A DNA stretch of 38,067 nucleotides, from contig NZ_JOJL01000058.1 in the NCBI RefSeq assembly GCF_000721705.1, positions 1-38,067 on the forward strand, in the 5' to 3' direction. Positions within the stretch are counted from its first letter, which is position 1; the number at the start of each line of letters is the position of its first letter. The translations under genes and the position numbers were made by a program. Positions 15,621 to 24,190 of the stretch are shown one piece after another. The notes under the pieces were generated by a model. The model was not told the origin of the DNA. It was given only the letters and a program-made list of their open reading frames with translations, and did no database searches. Source of the stretch: Actinoplanes subtropicus (GTDB lineage: Bacteria; Actinomycetota; Actinomycetes; Mycobacteriales; Micromonosporaceae).

Positions 15621-17474
15621 GTGGCCGCTGGAGCGAAGCGAGTCGAGCAGTTGGATCGGGTGGTCATCCGGTTCGCGGGCGACTCGGGCGACGGCATGCA
15701 GCTGACCGGTGACCGGTTCACGTCCGAGACCGCACAGCTCGGCAACGACATCTCCACACTGCCGAACTTCCCGGCCGAGATCCGCGCACCAGCAGGCACG
15801 CTGCCCGGCGTCTCCAGCTTCCAGGTGCACTTCGCCGACTACGACATCCTCACGCCCGGCGACGCGCCGAACGTGCTGGTCGCGATGAACCCCGCGGCGC
15901 TGAAGGCGAACCTGTCCGACCTGCCGCCGGGCGCCGACCTCATCGTCAACACCGACGAGTTCACCAAGCGAAACCTGGCGAAGGTCGGATATGCGACCAG
16001 CCCGCTCGAGGACGGCTCGCTGGACGGCTACGCCGTACACCCGGTCGCGCTGACCTCGATGACCGTGGGCGCCCTCAGCGACCACGGCGTCTCCAAGAAG
16101 GACGCCGAGCGGGCCAAGAACATGTTCGCCCTCGGCCTGGTCTGCTGGATGTATTCCCGGCCGTACGAGTCGACCCTGCGCTTCCTCGAGCGCAAGTTCG
16201 CCAAGCGCCCCGACCTGGTCGCCGCGAACAAGGCCGCCTTCCAGGCCGGCTGGAACTTCGGCGAGACGACCGAGGACTTCGCGGTCCGGTACGAGATCAA
16301 GCCGGCCAAGATGCACCCGGGCACCTACCGGAACATCACCGGCAACCAGGCGCTCGCGCTCGGGCTGGTGGCCGCCGGCGTCCGGTCCAAGCTGCCGGTG
16401 TTCCTGGGGGCGTATCCGATCACCCCGGCCTCGGACATCCTGCACGAGCTGTCCAAGCACAAGCGGTTCGGCATCACCACGATGCAGGCCGAGGACGAGA
16501 TCGCGGCGATCGGCGCGGCGCTGGGCGCGGCGTACGGCGGAGCGCTCGGGGTGACGACGACGAGCGGCCCCGGCGTCGCGCTCAAGGGCGAGACGATCTC
16601 GCTGGCCATCGCGCTCGAGCTGCCGCTGGTCATCGTCGACGTGCAGCGGGCCGGCCCGTCGACCGGTATGCCGACCAAGACCGAGCAGGCCGACCTGAAC
16701 ATGGCGTTGTACGGCCGGCACGGCGAGGCGCCGCTCGCGGTGATCGCCCCCAAGTCGCCGTCCGACTGCTTCCACGCGGCCATCGAGGCGGCGCGGATAG
16801 CGCTGACCTACCGCACGCCGGTGATCCTGCTCTCCGACAACTACGTGGCCAACGGCTCCGAGCCGTGGCTGCTGCCGTCGCCGTCCGAGTTGCCCGACCT
16901 GACGGTGCCGTTCACGACCGCGCCGAACAGCGAGGACGGGCGCTTCCTGCCGTACCTCCGCGACCCCGAGACGATGGCGCGGCCCTGGGCGATCCCGGGC
17001 ACGCCGGGCCTGGAGCACCGGATCGGCGGCCTGGAGAAGGCGGACAAGACCGGAGACATCTCGTACGACCCGGCGAACCACGAATTCATGGTGCGTACGC
17101 GAGCGGCCCGGATCGAGGCCATCGAGGTGCCCGACATCGACGTCGAGGACGCCGACGAGAACGCCCGGGTCCTGGTGCTCGGCTGGGGTTCGACCTACGG
17201 CCCGATCGGCGCGGCCTGCCGGGCGCTCCGCCAGCGCGGGCTGCCGATCGCGCAGGCGCACCTGCGGCACCTCGCACCGCTGCCGGCCAACCTCGGCGAG
17301 GTGCTCAAGGCGTACGAGAAGGTGATCATCCCGGAGATGAACCTGGGTCAGCTGGCCCACGTGATCCGGGCAAAATACCTGGTCGACGCGGTTCCGTTCA
17401 ACCAGATCAGCGGCCTGCCATTCACCGCCGCGACCCTGGAAAGCATGCTCGAGGACGTGGTCAAGAATGGCTAG
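15621..17474 (+). CDS. korA: 2-oxoacid:ferredoxin oxidoreductase subunit alpha (gamma-alpha fusion)
   Basis: A 617-residue subunit. The N-terminal gamma domain (residues 10-200) contains VVIRFAGDSGDGMQLTG and NFPAEIRAPAGTLPGVSSFQ. The alpha/pyrimidine domain follows from about residue 230 with GNQALALGLVAAGVRSKLPV, FLGAYPITPASDILHELSKH, and TTTSGPGVALKGETISLAIA. The C-terminus is a transketolase-C-like domain (ARVLVLGWGSTYGPIGAACR). With KorB it decarboxylates 2-oxoglutarate (or a related 2-oxoacid) to the acyl-CoA and reduces ferredoxin. The GTG start is eight bases after TGGGAGG; an ATG at 15558 would add a non-conserved leader. Its end overlaps korB by eight bases. Confidence 0.94.
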   Translation: MAAGAKRVEQLDRVVIRFAGDSGDGMQLTGDRFTSETAQLGNDISTLPNFPAEIRAPAGTLPGVSSFQVHFADYDILTPGDAPNVLVAMNPAALKANLSDLPPGADLIVNTDEFTKRNLAKVGYATSPLEDGSLDGYAVHPVALTSMTVGALSDHGVSKKDAERAKNMFALGLVCWMYSRPYESTLRFLERKFAKRPDLVAANKAAFQAGWNFGETTEDFAVRYEIKPAKMHPGTYRNITGNQALALGLVAAGVRSKLPVFLGAYPITPASDILHELSKHKRFGITTMQAEDEIAAIGAALGAAYGGALGVTTTSGPGVALKGETISLAIALELPLVIVDVQRAGPSTGMPTKTEQADLNMALYGRHGEAPLAVIAPKSPSDCFHAAIEAARIALTYRTPVILLSDNYVANGSEPWLLPSPSELPDLTVPFTTAPNSEDGRFLPYLRDPETMARPWAIPGTPGLEHRIGGLEKADKTGDISYDPANHEFMVRTRAARIEAIEVPDIDVEDADENARVLVLGWGSTYGPIGAACRALRQRGLPIAQAHLRHLAPLPANLGEVLKAYEKVIIPEMNLGQLAHVIRAKYLVDAVPFNQISGLPFTAATLESMLEDVVKNG

Positions 17475-18504
17475 CCCGACTGTGGAGCTCAAGCTCACCG
17501 CCAAGGACTTCAAGTCCGACCAGGAAGTACGTTGGTGCCCGGGCTGCGGTGACTACTCGATCCTCGCGGCCATGCAGCGGTTCATGCCCGAGCTCGGCAT
17601 CCCCCGGGAGAAGACGGTCTTCATCTCCGGCATCGGGTGCTCCTCGCGCTTCCCGTACTACATGAACACGTACGGGATGCACTCGATCCACGGTCGTGCC
17701 CCGGCGATCGCGACCGGCCTGTCCGCGTCCCGCCCCGACCTGTCGGTCTGGGTCGTGACCGGTGACGGCGACGCGCTCTCGATCGGCGGCAACCACCTGA
17801 TCCACGCCCTGCGGCGCAACGTCAACCTGAAGATCCTGCTGTTCAACAATCGGATCTACGGCCTGACCAAGGGGCAGTACTCACCGACCTCCGAGCTCGG
17901 CAAGATCACGAAGTCGACCCCGGCCGGCTCGGCGGACTCGCCGTTCAACCCGCTGTCGCTGGCGCTCGGCGCCGAGGCGACCTTCGTGGCCCGCACGATC
18001 GACTCGGACGCCAAGCACCTGCAGTCGGTGCTGCGCGCCGCGGCCCAGCACGAGGGCAGCGCGTTCGTCGAGATCTACCAGAACTGCAACATCTTCAACG
18101 ACGGCGCCTTCGAGCTGATCAAGGACCCGTCCACCCGCGACGACCACCTGATCCGCCTCGAACAGGGCAAGCCGATCACGTTCGGCTCGGAGCAGCAGTT
18201 CTCGGTCGTCCACCCGGCCGGCGGCTTCGGCCTGTCGGTACGCGACTCGGCCGCCCTCGACGGCGAGTTCCCGGTCGTGCACGACGCCACGGTCGACGAC
18301 CCGGCGTACGCGTTCGCCCTGTCCCGCCTCTCCGGCTCCGACCTGGCGACCACCCCGATCGGCGTCTTCCGCGACGTCAAGCGGCCGACCTACGACCAGA
18401 TCCTGCAGAAGCAGCTGGCCGACGCGAAGGCCGAGGCGGCGGGCACCCCCGAGGAGATGCTCGACGCCCTCCTCAACGCCGCCGACACCTGGACCATCAT
18501 GTAG
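17467..18504 (+). CDS. korB: 2-oxoacid:ferredoxin oxidoreductase subunit beta
   Basis: A 345-residue thiamine-diphosphate subunit. The N-terminus carries VRWCPGCGDYSILAAMQ and SGIGCSSRFPYYMNTYG, which supply the Cys ligands of the single 4Fe-4S cluster. The ThDP/Mg motif is VVTGDGDALSIGGNHLIHAL, followed by NNRIYGLTKGQYSPTS and the Kor-type HxIHGRAPAIATGL segment. Residues 200-345 hold the C-terminal beta extension. It overlaps korA by eight bases and must be cotranslated with it. KorAB enzymes in actinobacteria allow a CoA-dependent, NADH-sparing route through the TCA cycle. Confidence 0.94.
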   Translation: MASPTVELKLTAKDFKSDQEVRWCPGCGDYSILAAMQRFMPELGIPREKTVFISGIGCSSRFPYYMNTYGMHSIHGRAPAIATGLSASRPDLSVWVVTGDGDALSIGGNHLIHALRRNVNLKILLFNNRIYGLTKGQYSPTSELGKITKSTPAGSADSPFNPLSLALGAEATFVARTIDSDAKHLQSVLRAAAQHEGSAFVEIYQNCNIFNDGAFELIKDPSTRDDHLIRLEQGKPITFGSEQQFSVVHPAGGFGLSVRDSAALDGEFPVVHDATVDDPAYAFALSRLSGSDLATTPIGVFRDVKRPTYDQILQKQLADAKAEAAGTPEEMLDALLNAADTWTIM

Positions 18505-18512
18505 TTCTCCGG

Positions 18513-19164
18513 TCACCGCCACTTGTCCGGGCGCCGATAGGTCGGCCCGGACCGGGGGTCGTGGACCTCGCTCGGCAGCTGGACGCTTCGGAGGATCGAC
18601 TCCCGAATGAAGAAGTGGCCGAGGTCGCCCACGCTGAGAAGCTGTCCGGAGGGCTGGGTGTTGCCGGGCGGCAGGCCGATGTAGAGACGCTGCCGGGGCA
18701 CGACCATTCGAACCGCCTGCAGCGCGGGCCGCATGTCGGTGTCCGCGCTGATCAGGAGGCTCGTCTCGGCAAACCCGCGCGCCGCATCGGCCACCATCAT
18801 GGCGCCGAGCGCGACGTCGGTCTCCTTCTCCTCGTGCGAGTGATACTCCAGACCGCATCCACATCGATAGGGCTCACCGCACCGGCGGCAGGCACGGAGT
18901 GCGGTGCTTGAAACGGCCGATCCGCACGTCGAGCCGGGAGCCGTTGCGAGCCGTCATCGCGTCCAGGTAGCCGAGCTGATTGTGGGTGGCCTCGGCATTG
19001 CCGCGCACCACCGCGGTGAAGTAGCGGACTAGGACGACGTCATCGTGGGGCCGAAGACGACAGATCAGGTCGACCGGGTCCAGCCACAGATACTTTCGCC
19101 GGTACTTGCTCTTCATGCCGTAGTAGAGGTTGAAGCCGTCGATGTACGCGGTGAGCGATGCCAC
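18513..19164 (-). pseudogene. NYN-domain (PIN-like) ribonuclease gene broken by a frameshift
   Basis: The 5' part (19164-18874) encodes MASLTAYIDGFNLYYGMKSK, a NYN active-site opening with the first catalytic Asp, and continues to GRFKHRTPCLPPVR and a stop. One base further along the frame resumes as CRRCGEPYRCGCGLEYHSHE, then EKETDVALGAMMVADAARGF and LISADTDMRPAL, which supply the remaining acidic residues. The break lies in a TGCCTGCC tandem at about 18886-18894, as if one base had been gained there. The restored protein of about 216 residues would carry a zinc-knuckle-like Cys cluster exactly at the break. GGAG precedes the GTG start. It is a true pseudogene or a sequencing error; NYN proteins cleave RNA. 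Confidence 0.82.
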
Positions 19165-19190
19165 GGTTGCTCTCCAGGTCGTTGGGGGTG

Positions 19191-19255
19191 TACGCTGGAC
19201 TAGCTCGGGCGGAGAGATACCGCAGGACGGCCCCCTTTGGGGGCCGTTTTCTTTT
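19191..19255 (+). ncRNA. putative short transcript ending in a strong intrinsic terminator
   Basis: TTGCTC (19167-19172) and TACGCT (19191-19196) form a possible promoter with an 18-bp spacer. A perfect 9-bp stem follows about 30 bases on (ACGGCCCCC, loop TTT, complement; 19227-19247) with TTTCTTTT after it. No plus-strand gene lies between korB and this point or before 20575, and no ORF with a start fits inside. A transcript of about 50 nt, divergent from the NYN gene, is the simplest reading. It matches no RNA family I know. Confidence 0.4.
19227..19255 (+). terminator. intrinsic terminator
   Basis: A perfect 9-bp G+C-rich stem (19227-19235 with 19239-19247), a three-base loop and a run of T residues broken once by C. 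This is the most classical rho-independent terminator in the window. The orientation is plus strand only, since the minus side lacks a T tract. Confidence 0.8.
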
Positions 19256-19394
19256 GCCCTCCGGCGCTCACTCGCCCCTTGTCTCGCGCAACTAGCGGTG
19301 CGTGTGGTTGCTTAGCGCCTAGTCTAGTGGCAAAGACATCGGAATGCACCTACATGTGTGAGCCCGGTAAGCCCGGGGTGAATCAAGGGGCAAA

Positions 19395-20408
19395 TCAGAC
19401 CGAGACGCCGACGCTGCTTTCCTCGTTGCGGATGTAGACCAGGAAGTCGCCGGTTTCGATGGTTACCGCCTGGTCGCCGCCGAGGGGGAGCACCTTGCCC
19501 CGCCGGATCAGGGCCACCACCAGGGTCGCCAGCTCGCGTGGGTTCTGGCCGACCTCGCTGCGTTCCGCGCTCCGCATCGCCAGCGCCATCCCCTGCCCCG
19601 GCGTCAACAGGTCCTCCACCACGTCGATCAGCGGCGGCGCCGTGGTCGTCAGGCCGAGCAGCCGGCCGGCCGTGGACGACGAGACGATCACGTGGTGGGC
19701 ACCGCTCTGCTTCAGCAGCGCCGCGTTCTCCTGCTCGCGTACCGCCGCGATGATCCGGACCTGGCCGGCCGTCAACTGGCGGACGGTGAGGGTGATCAGG
19801 ACGGACGCCTCGTCGCTGTCCGTGGCGATGATGACGGCCTTGCAGTTCTTGACGTCGGCCTCGTTGAGCACGGACGACCGGGTGGCGTTGCCGTCGATCG
19901 CGGCCAGGCCGTTGGCGGTCGCCTGGCGTACGGCCGCCTCTCGATTTTCCACCACGACGATGCGCGCCTTGTCGTGTCCGTTCTCCAGCAGCGCGGCGAC
20001 CGCCGCGCGGCCCTTGGTGCCATAGCCGCAGACGATGACGTGGTCCTTCAACTTTCGCCTCCACCGGCCGACGCGCAGGCTGTTGCGGTATTGATCGGTC
20101 AGCACCTCGAGGGCGGTGCCGACCAGGATGATCAGGAAGAGCACCCGGGCGGGGGTGATCACCAGGACGTTCACCAGCCGGGCGTCCTGGGTGACCGGGG
20201 TGATGTCGCCGTAACCGGTCGTGGAGAGCGTCACGACGGCGTAGTAGAAGCAGTCGAGCAGGCTCAGTCCATCGTTGTTGATGTCCCGGTAGCCGCCCCG
20301 GTCGGCGTAGATGATCGACACCGTGACCAGCACCAATGCGATCGCGAGCAGCACTCGGACGGTGAGCGCTCGCAGGGGGCTCCGGCGCACCAGCGGCAGA
20401 TGGATCAT
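19395..20408 (-). CDS. potassium channel protein with RCK (TrkA-N/TrkA-C) domains
   Basis: A 337-residue protein. Two membrane helices (ALTVRVLLAIALVLVTVSII and VLVITPARVLFLIILVGTAL) flank a pore loop with the K+ selectivity filter TLSTTGYGDITPV. A cytoplasmic Rossmann RCK domain begins DHVIVCGYGTKGRAAVAAL (about residue 120), with acidic VVVENRE at the end of strand 2. A TrkA-C-like domain ends the protein (GKVLPLGGDQAVTIETGDFL). This is the MthK-like plan of ligand-gated K+ channels. The start is the ATG at 20408 (MIHLPLV); the frame is open to 20453. The gene is divergent from the phospholipase gene. Confidence 0.9.
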   Translation of the reverse strand: MIHLPLVRRSPLRALTVRVLLAIALVLVTVSIIYADRGGYRDINNDGLSLLDCFYYAVVTLSTTGYGDITPVTQDARLVNVLVITPARVLFLIILVGTALEVLTDQYRNSLRVGRWRRKLKDHVIVCGYGTKGRAAVAALLENGHDKARIVVVENREAAVRQATANGLAAIDGNATRSSVLNEADVKNCKAVIIATDSDEASVLITLTVRQLTAGQVRIIAAVREQENAALLKQSGAHHVIVSSSTAGRLLGLTTTAPPLIDVVEDLLTPGQGMALAMRSAERSEVGQNPRELATLVVALIRRGKVLPLGGDQAVTIETGDFLVYIRNEESSVGVSV

Positions 20409-20574
20409 TTCTTGTCCCGCACACGGACACCTTAGTTGGCCGCGTACAGGCACGCCCTTCAGGACATCACATTAACCATCGTTCAGGAATGCCCGCCGGT
20501 AGCTTCGCGCACGGTGCGGCAAAGCCCATCGACAGACCTTCATGCGTACGCCGTCGGCCGCCGACACTGCCCGC

Positions 20575-21081
20575 ATGACCCGACGCATCCTCATCGTTCT
20601 GGTCGTCACCCTGGCCGCGCTGTTCCCCGCCGGCGCCGCCTACGCCACCGCCGACAAGGCGACGGTCCTTTCCAACTGGACGCAGCCGACGTCGGCCAGC
20701 ACCACCGCCTGGAACACGGCCCGGCTCGACCGCGCTCGGTGGGCGTCCTACAACTTCGACTGGTCCACCGACTACTGCTCGGCCAGCCCGGACAAGCCGC
20801 TCGGCTTCGACTTCACGCTGTCCTGCTGGCATCACGATTTCGGCTACCGCAACTACAAGGCGATCGGCACCTTCCCGGCCAACAAGGACCGGGTCGACTC
20901 GATGTTCTACGCCGATCTCAAGCGCAAATGCGCCACCTACAGCGCCGTGGTCCGGCCAGCCTGCTACAGCCTGGCCTGGACGTACTACGAAGCGGTGCAC
21001 AACTTCGGCTCACTGGCCGCGGTCCAGCAGAGCGACCTCAACCGGGCCCAGGCCATGCTGGCCGGCGCCGCCGCTAGGTAA
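20575..21081 (+). CDS. secreted prokaryotic phospholipase A2
   Basis: A 168-residue secreted enzyme. The signal peptide is MTRRILIVLVVTLAALFPAG followed by AAYA. The catalytic helix reads LSCWHHDFGYRNYKAIG, with the His-Asp pair in the family pattern CxxHDxxY. Four Cys outside the signal (DYCSAS, LSCWHH, RKCATY, PACYS) fit the two disulfides known from Streptomyces PLA2. It hydrolyses the sn-2 ester of phospholipids with Ca2+. I chose ATG 20575 because it gives a proper signal peptide; an ATG at 20542 would place 11 polar residues before it. It overlaps the 3' end of the convergent cyclase gene by eight bases. Confidence 0.9.
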   Translation: MTRRILIVLVVTLAALFPAGAAYATADKATVLSNWTQPTSASTTAWNTARLDRARWASYNFDWSTDYCSASPDKPLGFDFTLSCWHHDFGYRNYKAIGTFPANKDRVDSMFYADLKRKCATYSAVVRPACYSLAWTYYEAVHNFGSLAAVQQSDLNRAQAMLAGAAAR

Positions 21082-24000
21082 GGGTCTGGGCGAACCGGGT
21101 CGCGCCGTCCTCGAGATCGGGATGCTCCACGGCCAGGGCCATCGCCACGATCCGATCAAAACCCAAACCCACTCCGTCGGCGTACGCGGCATCAAAGGCC
21201 GCGTCGCCGAGGGAGGTGCGCAGAGCCAACTGCTGGTCGGCCCAGAAACGCCCGAACATGTCGGTACCCCGGGCGCCGCGGGCCGCCTCCGCCCCGCCGA
21301 ACAGGACGGCCGCGCTCGCCGGGTCGCCGCCCAGCGCACAGCGGACCGCGATCGCGGCGACCGCGTCGGCGGCCGCGCCCCGGAACCCGTGCCGCAGCCG
21401 CGACCGCAGGGCCACCACCAGGTGGTCATGGGCGGCGACCAGGTCACGACGGCGCAGCGCGACCATCCCCAGCAGCCAGTCGACGGTGCGCCGGCCGCGG
21501 TCCTCGGGGCGGCCGGCCTCCAGCTGACGGGCGCCGCCGAGCAGTTCGGCCGCCTCGAGGAGCGCGTCCCGCCGCCAGAGCAGCTCGGCCAGCGTCACCA
21601 CGGACGGCAGCCCGGCCTCGGCCACGCCGAACTGCTCGGCCCGGGCGATCATCTCGCGGCAGTGCTTCTCGGCCGCGTCGAACTGCTCCTCCGCCACCAG
21701 CGTCAGCCGGTACTTGGCCATGGCCCGAACCCGCAGGCCCTGGTCTTCGGCGACCCGCGCCATCCGCTCGGCCCGCTCGGCGAACCGGGCCCGCTCCTCG
21801 GGATCGTCGGCGAGCCGGGCGTGCACCAGATAGGCGGAGGCCAGGTCGGCGGGCGGCACGGAGGCGTCGTCGAGCCGGCGGTAGAGCCGGAACAGCAGGT
21901 CGCGTCCCTCGCGGGCGCCGCCGTGCTCCCGCCACCAGGGGTCGAGCGCACTGGCCAGCCGCAAGCCGGCCTCGACGCTTCCGTGCGTGGCGGCCCAGCG
22001 CAGCGCTGCCTGCCATTCCGGCACGTACGGGGCACGCTCGGTCAGCGAGACGGTGCGCGGCTGACCGTCGGTGTCCACGGTGGCGGCCGCGAGCGTGTGC
22101 AGCGACCAGGCCAGGTGCCGGTCCCGGGCGACGTGCTCGTCCCCGGCGGCGGCAAGTTGGCGGCACGCGTACGCCCGGACCTGCTCGGACATCCAATAAA
22201 GCGGCCCCGGCACCACCTCGATCAGCGACTTCTCGGCCAGCTCGGCGAGCGACCCGACCGCGTCCGGCCCGCACCACTCGACGGTCGGCAGGTCGACGGC
22301 GCCGGCGAAGACCGAAAGGCGGCGCAGGAGGGCGGCGGAGCGCAGGCTCAGCGTCCGGTAGGACCAGTCGAGACAGGCGGTCAGGCTGCGGTGGCGCTCC
22401 CCGGGATCCGCACCATCCGGGTCGGCACCGCTCAGGTCGGCACCGCTCAGCCCGGCACCGCTCAGCCCGGCACCGCTCAGCCCGGCGCTGCTCAAGCCGG
22501 CGCTGCTCAAGCCGGCGCCGGCCGGGGCGGCGCTGATCGGGTCGAGGGCAGCGATCGGGTCGTCGAGTCGTGCCTCCAATTGGGCGGCCGAGAACAGCCG
22601 CATCCGGGCGGCGGCGAGCTCGATGGCGAGCGGTGAACCCTCCAGCCGCGCGGCTACCCGAGCCAGGTCGCCCTTCTCCTCGACCGACGCCGCCCGTCCG
22701 CCGCGGGCCGCCTCGAAGCGCTCGCCGAGCAGGGTGAACGCGTCGGCCGGCGACAGCGGCGGGATCCGCCAGACCACCTCGCCGTGCACCCCGAGCGGCT
22801 CGCGCCCAGTGACCAGCACGTCAACGCCGGGGCAGGCGGCCAGCAGCCGCTGCACGAGACCGGCACAGGCGGCCGGCGCGGCGTCAGAGGTCTGCAGGAG
22901 CAGCAGCATCCGCCGGCCCGCGCACTCTTCCAAGACCGTCTCCAGCACCGGACGGCCCGGCTCGGCGCGCAGGCCAAGGGCCGCGGCCAGGGCGGGGGCC
23001 AGGCCGGTTGCCGCGCTGACCGCATCGACCGTCCAAATTCCTTGCGGGTACGCCGTGAGCACCTGCTCGCCGAACGCCAGTGACAAGCGCGTCTTACCCG
23101 CGCCACCGGGTCCCGCGATCGTGACGAGCCGGTGCCGGGTGAGCAGCTCGGACAGCTCGGCGAGTTCGGCCCGCCGGCCCACGAAGGAGGTGACCGGCGC
23201 GGGCAGGTTGTGCCGGGCCGCTCCCGGGGTGCGCGGACGCGGGAAGTCCCGGTCGAGGCCGGCCGCGACGACCTGGAAGAGCCGCTCGTCGTCGTCGAAG
23301 CCGCGCAGCCGGTGCGGCCCGAGGTCGAGCAGGTCGACACCGGACAGACACTCGGCAACCGGATCCACCACGGTCTCGGCGCGATTCGACCCGTTGGCCG
23401 CCAAGGAGCTGGGCGCTGTCTGGGCGCTGACCGCTGCCGGGCCGCTGGCCAGCGCCGCTCCACTGGCCGACGCCGAGCCACTGACCGACGCCACGCCACT
23501 GGCCAACGCCGAGGCACTGACCGACGCCACGCCACTGGCCAACGGCGGGCCGCTGACCGCCGCCGAGCCACTGACCAGCGCCGCTCCACTGGCCGAGGCC
23601 GAGCCACTGACCAGCGCCGGACCGCTGGCGAGGGACGGGCTGGTGGGTTTTGCTGGGGCGCTGGATGCCGGGGCGGGCCGCGCGGCCGGGCCGAACGGCA
23701 AGAGCTGCGGGGCGCCCGGGATCGACACTCCGAACGGGATGTCGGCGCCCGAGGTCAGGATGGCCAGCGCGGTGGCGCCCGAACAGAGGACCTGCCCACC
23801 GTGCGCGGCCGCCGCTACCCGGGCGGCGCGGTGCACCTCGATGCTCGCGTACTCCTCGCCGATCGGCTTCGCGAACCCGGTGTGCACCCCCATCCGCACC
23901 CTTGGCATAGCGTCACGACCCGGCCACTCGTGTGCGGACAGTCGCCGTTGTGCCTCTACGCAAGCGGCGAGAGCGGAGCCAGCTTCACGGAAGGCGACGA

Positions 24001-24190
24001 AGAACGAATCACCCTCTGTAAATAACTCGACACCGTCAAAATCCCCGAACACGTCGCGTAGCAACGTACGGTGAGCAAGAAGGACGGAGCCGTAATCGTC
24101 ACCGAGCATCCGGGCCAGCCGAGTCGAGCCTTCGATATCGGTGAACATAAAGGTCACCAGGCCGCTCGGCAGCTCGGTCCGTCCCGACAC
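21074..24190 (-). CDS. class III nucleotidyl cyclase / STAND ATPase fusion regulator
   Basis: A 1038-residue multidomain protein. Residues 8-180: cyclase homology domain (VTFMFTDIEGSTRLARML; FTEGDSFFVAF; VRMGVHTG; ASIEVHRAARVAAAAHGGQV). Both metal Asp are present, and the transition-state Arg is kept, but the Asn two residues before it in active enzymes is His (VHRAAR), so activity may be weak or absent. Residues 183-255: a linker of 12 six-residue repeats. Residues 310-700: NB-ARC-type ATPase with Walker A GPGGAGKT near residue 360 and a second repeat insertion near 560-590. Residues 700-1038: TPR-like helical repeats. No LuxR or BTAD DNA-binding domain is seen. GGAGG six bases before GTG 24190 fixes the start. 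Confidence 0.88.
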   Translation of the reverse strand: MSGRTELPSGLVTFMFTDIEGSTRLARMLGDDYGSVLLAHRTLLRDVFGDFDGVELFTEGDSFFVAFREAGSALAACVEAQRRLSAHEWPGRDAMPRVRMGVHTGFAKPIGEEYASIEVHRAARVAAAAHGGQVLCSGATALAILTSGADIPFGVSIPGAPQLLPFGPAARPAPASSAPAKPTSPSLASGPALVSGSASASGAALVSGSAAVSGPPLASGVASVSASALASGVASVSGSASASGAALASGPAAVSAQTAPSSLAANGSNRAETVVDPVAECLSGVDLLDLGPHRLRGFDDDERLFQVVAAGLDRDFPRPRTPGAARHNLPAPVTSFVGRRAELAELSELLTRHRLVTIAGPGGAGKTRLSLAFGEQVLTAYPQGIWTVDAVSAATGLAPALAAALGLRAEPGRPVLETVLEECAGRRMLLLLQTSDAAPAACAGLVQRLLAACPGVDVLVTGREPLGVHGEVVWRIPPLSPADAFTLLGERFEAARGGRAASVEEKGDLARVAARLEGSPLAIELAAARMRLFSAAQLEARLDDPIAALDPISAAPAGAGLSSAGLSSAGLSGAGLSGAGLSGADLSGADPDGADPGERHRSLTACLDWSYRTLSLRSAALLRRLSVFAGAVDLPTVEWCGPDAVGSLAELAEKSLIEVVPGPLYWMSEQVRAYACRQLAAAGDEHVARDRHLAWSLHTLAAATVDTDGQPRTVSLTERAPYVPEWQAALRWAATHGSVEAGLRLASALDPWWREHGGAREGRDLLFRLYRRLDDASVPPADLASAYLVHARLADDPEERARFAERAERMARVAEDQGLRVRAMAKYRLTLVAEEQFDAAEKHCREMIARAEQFGVAEAGLPSVVTLAELLWRRDALLEAAELLGGARQLEAGRPEDRGRRTVDWLLGMVALRRRDLVAAHDHLVVALRSRLRHGFRGAAADAVAAIAVRCALGGDPASAAVLFGGAEAARGARGTDMFGRFWADQQLALRTSLGDAAFDAAYADGVGLGFDRIVAMALAVEHPDLEDGATRFAQTLT
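22421..22510 (-). repeat. 15-bp in-frame tandem repeat in the STAND domain
   Basis: Six units of 15 bp (for example GTCGGCACCGCTCAG at 22421 and 22436) run to 22510. They encode minus-strand pentapeptides of the form AGLSS, AGLSG and ADLSG, superficially like A(D/N)LxX pentapeptide repeats but too few for a beta-helix. The insertion lies between the ATPase core (DPIAALDPISAAP) and ERHRSLTACLDWSYRTLS. Confidence 0.85.
23427..23642 (-). repeat. 18-bp in-frame tandem repeat, twelve units, in the cyclase linker
   Basis: Units beginning CTGACC, CTGGCC or similar start every 18 bp from 23427 to 23625 with no indel. On the minus strand they encode hexapeptides of the type (L/S/A)(A/V)SG(x)A. The array separates the cyclase domain from the ATPase and should form a flexible Ser/Gly/Ala tether of 72 residues. 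Confidence 0.9.

Noticed and set aside
15420..17513. A 697-codon open frame antisense to korA
   Set aside because: Arg/Gly/Val-rich translation without any domain, and korA on the other strand is certain. It is a by-product of GC-rich third positions.
18880..18900. Programmed frameshift in the NYN gene
   Set aside because: TGCCTGCC is not a slippery heptamer, and there is no stimulatory structure or internal Shine-Dalgarno at proper distance. Mutation or error is simpler.
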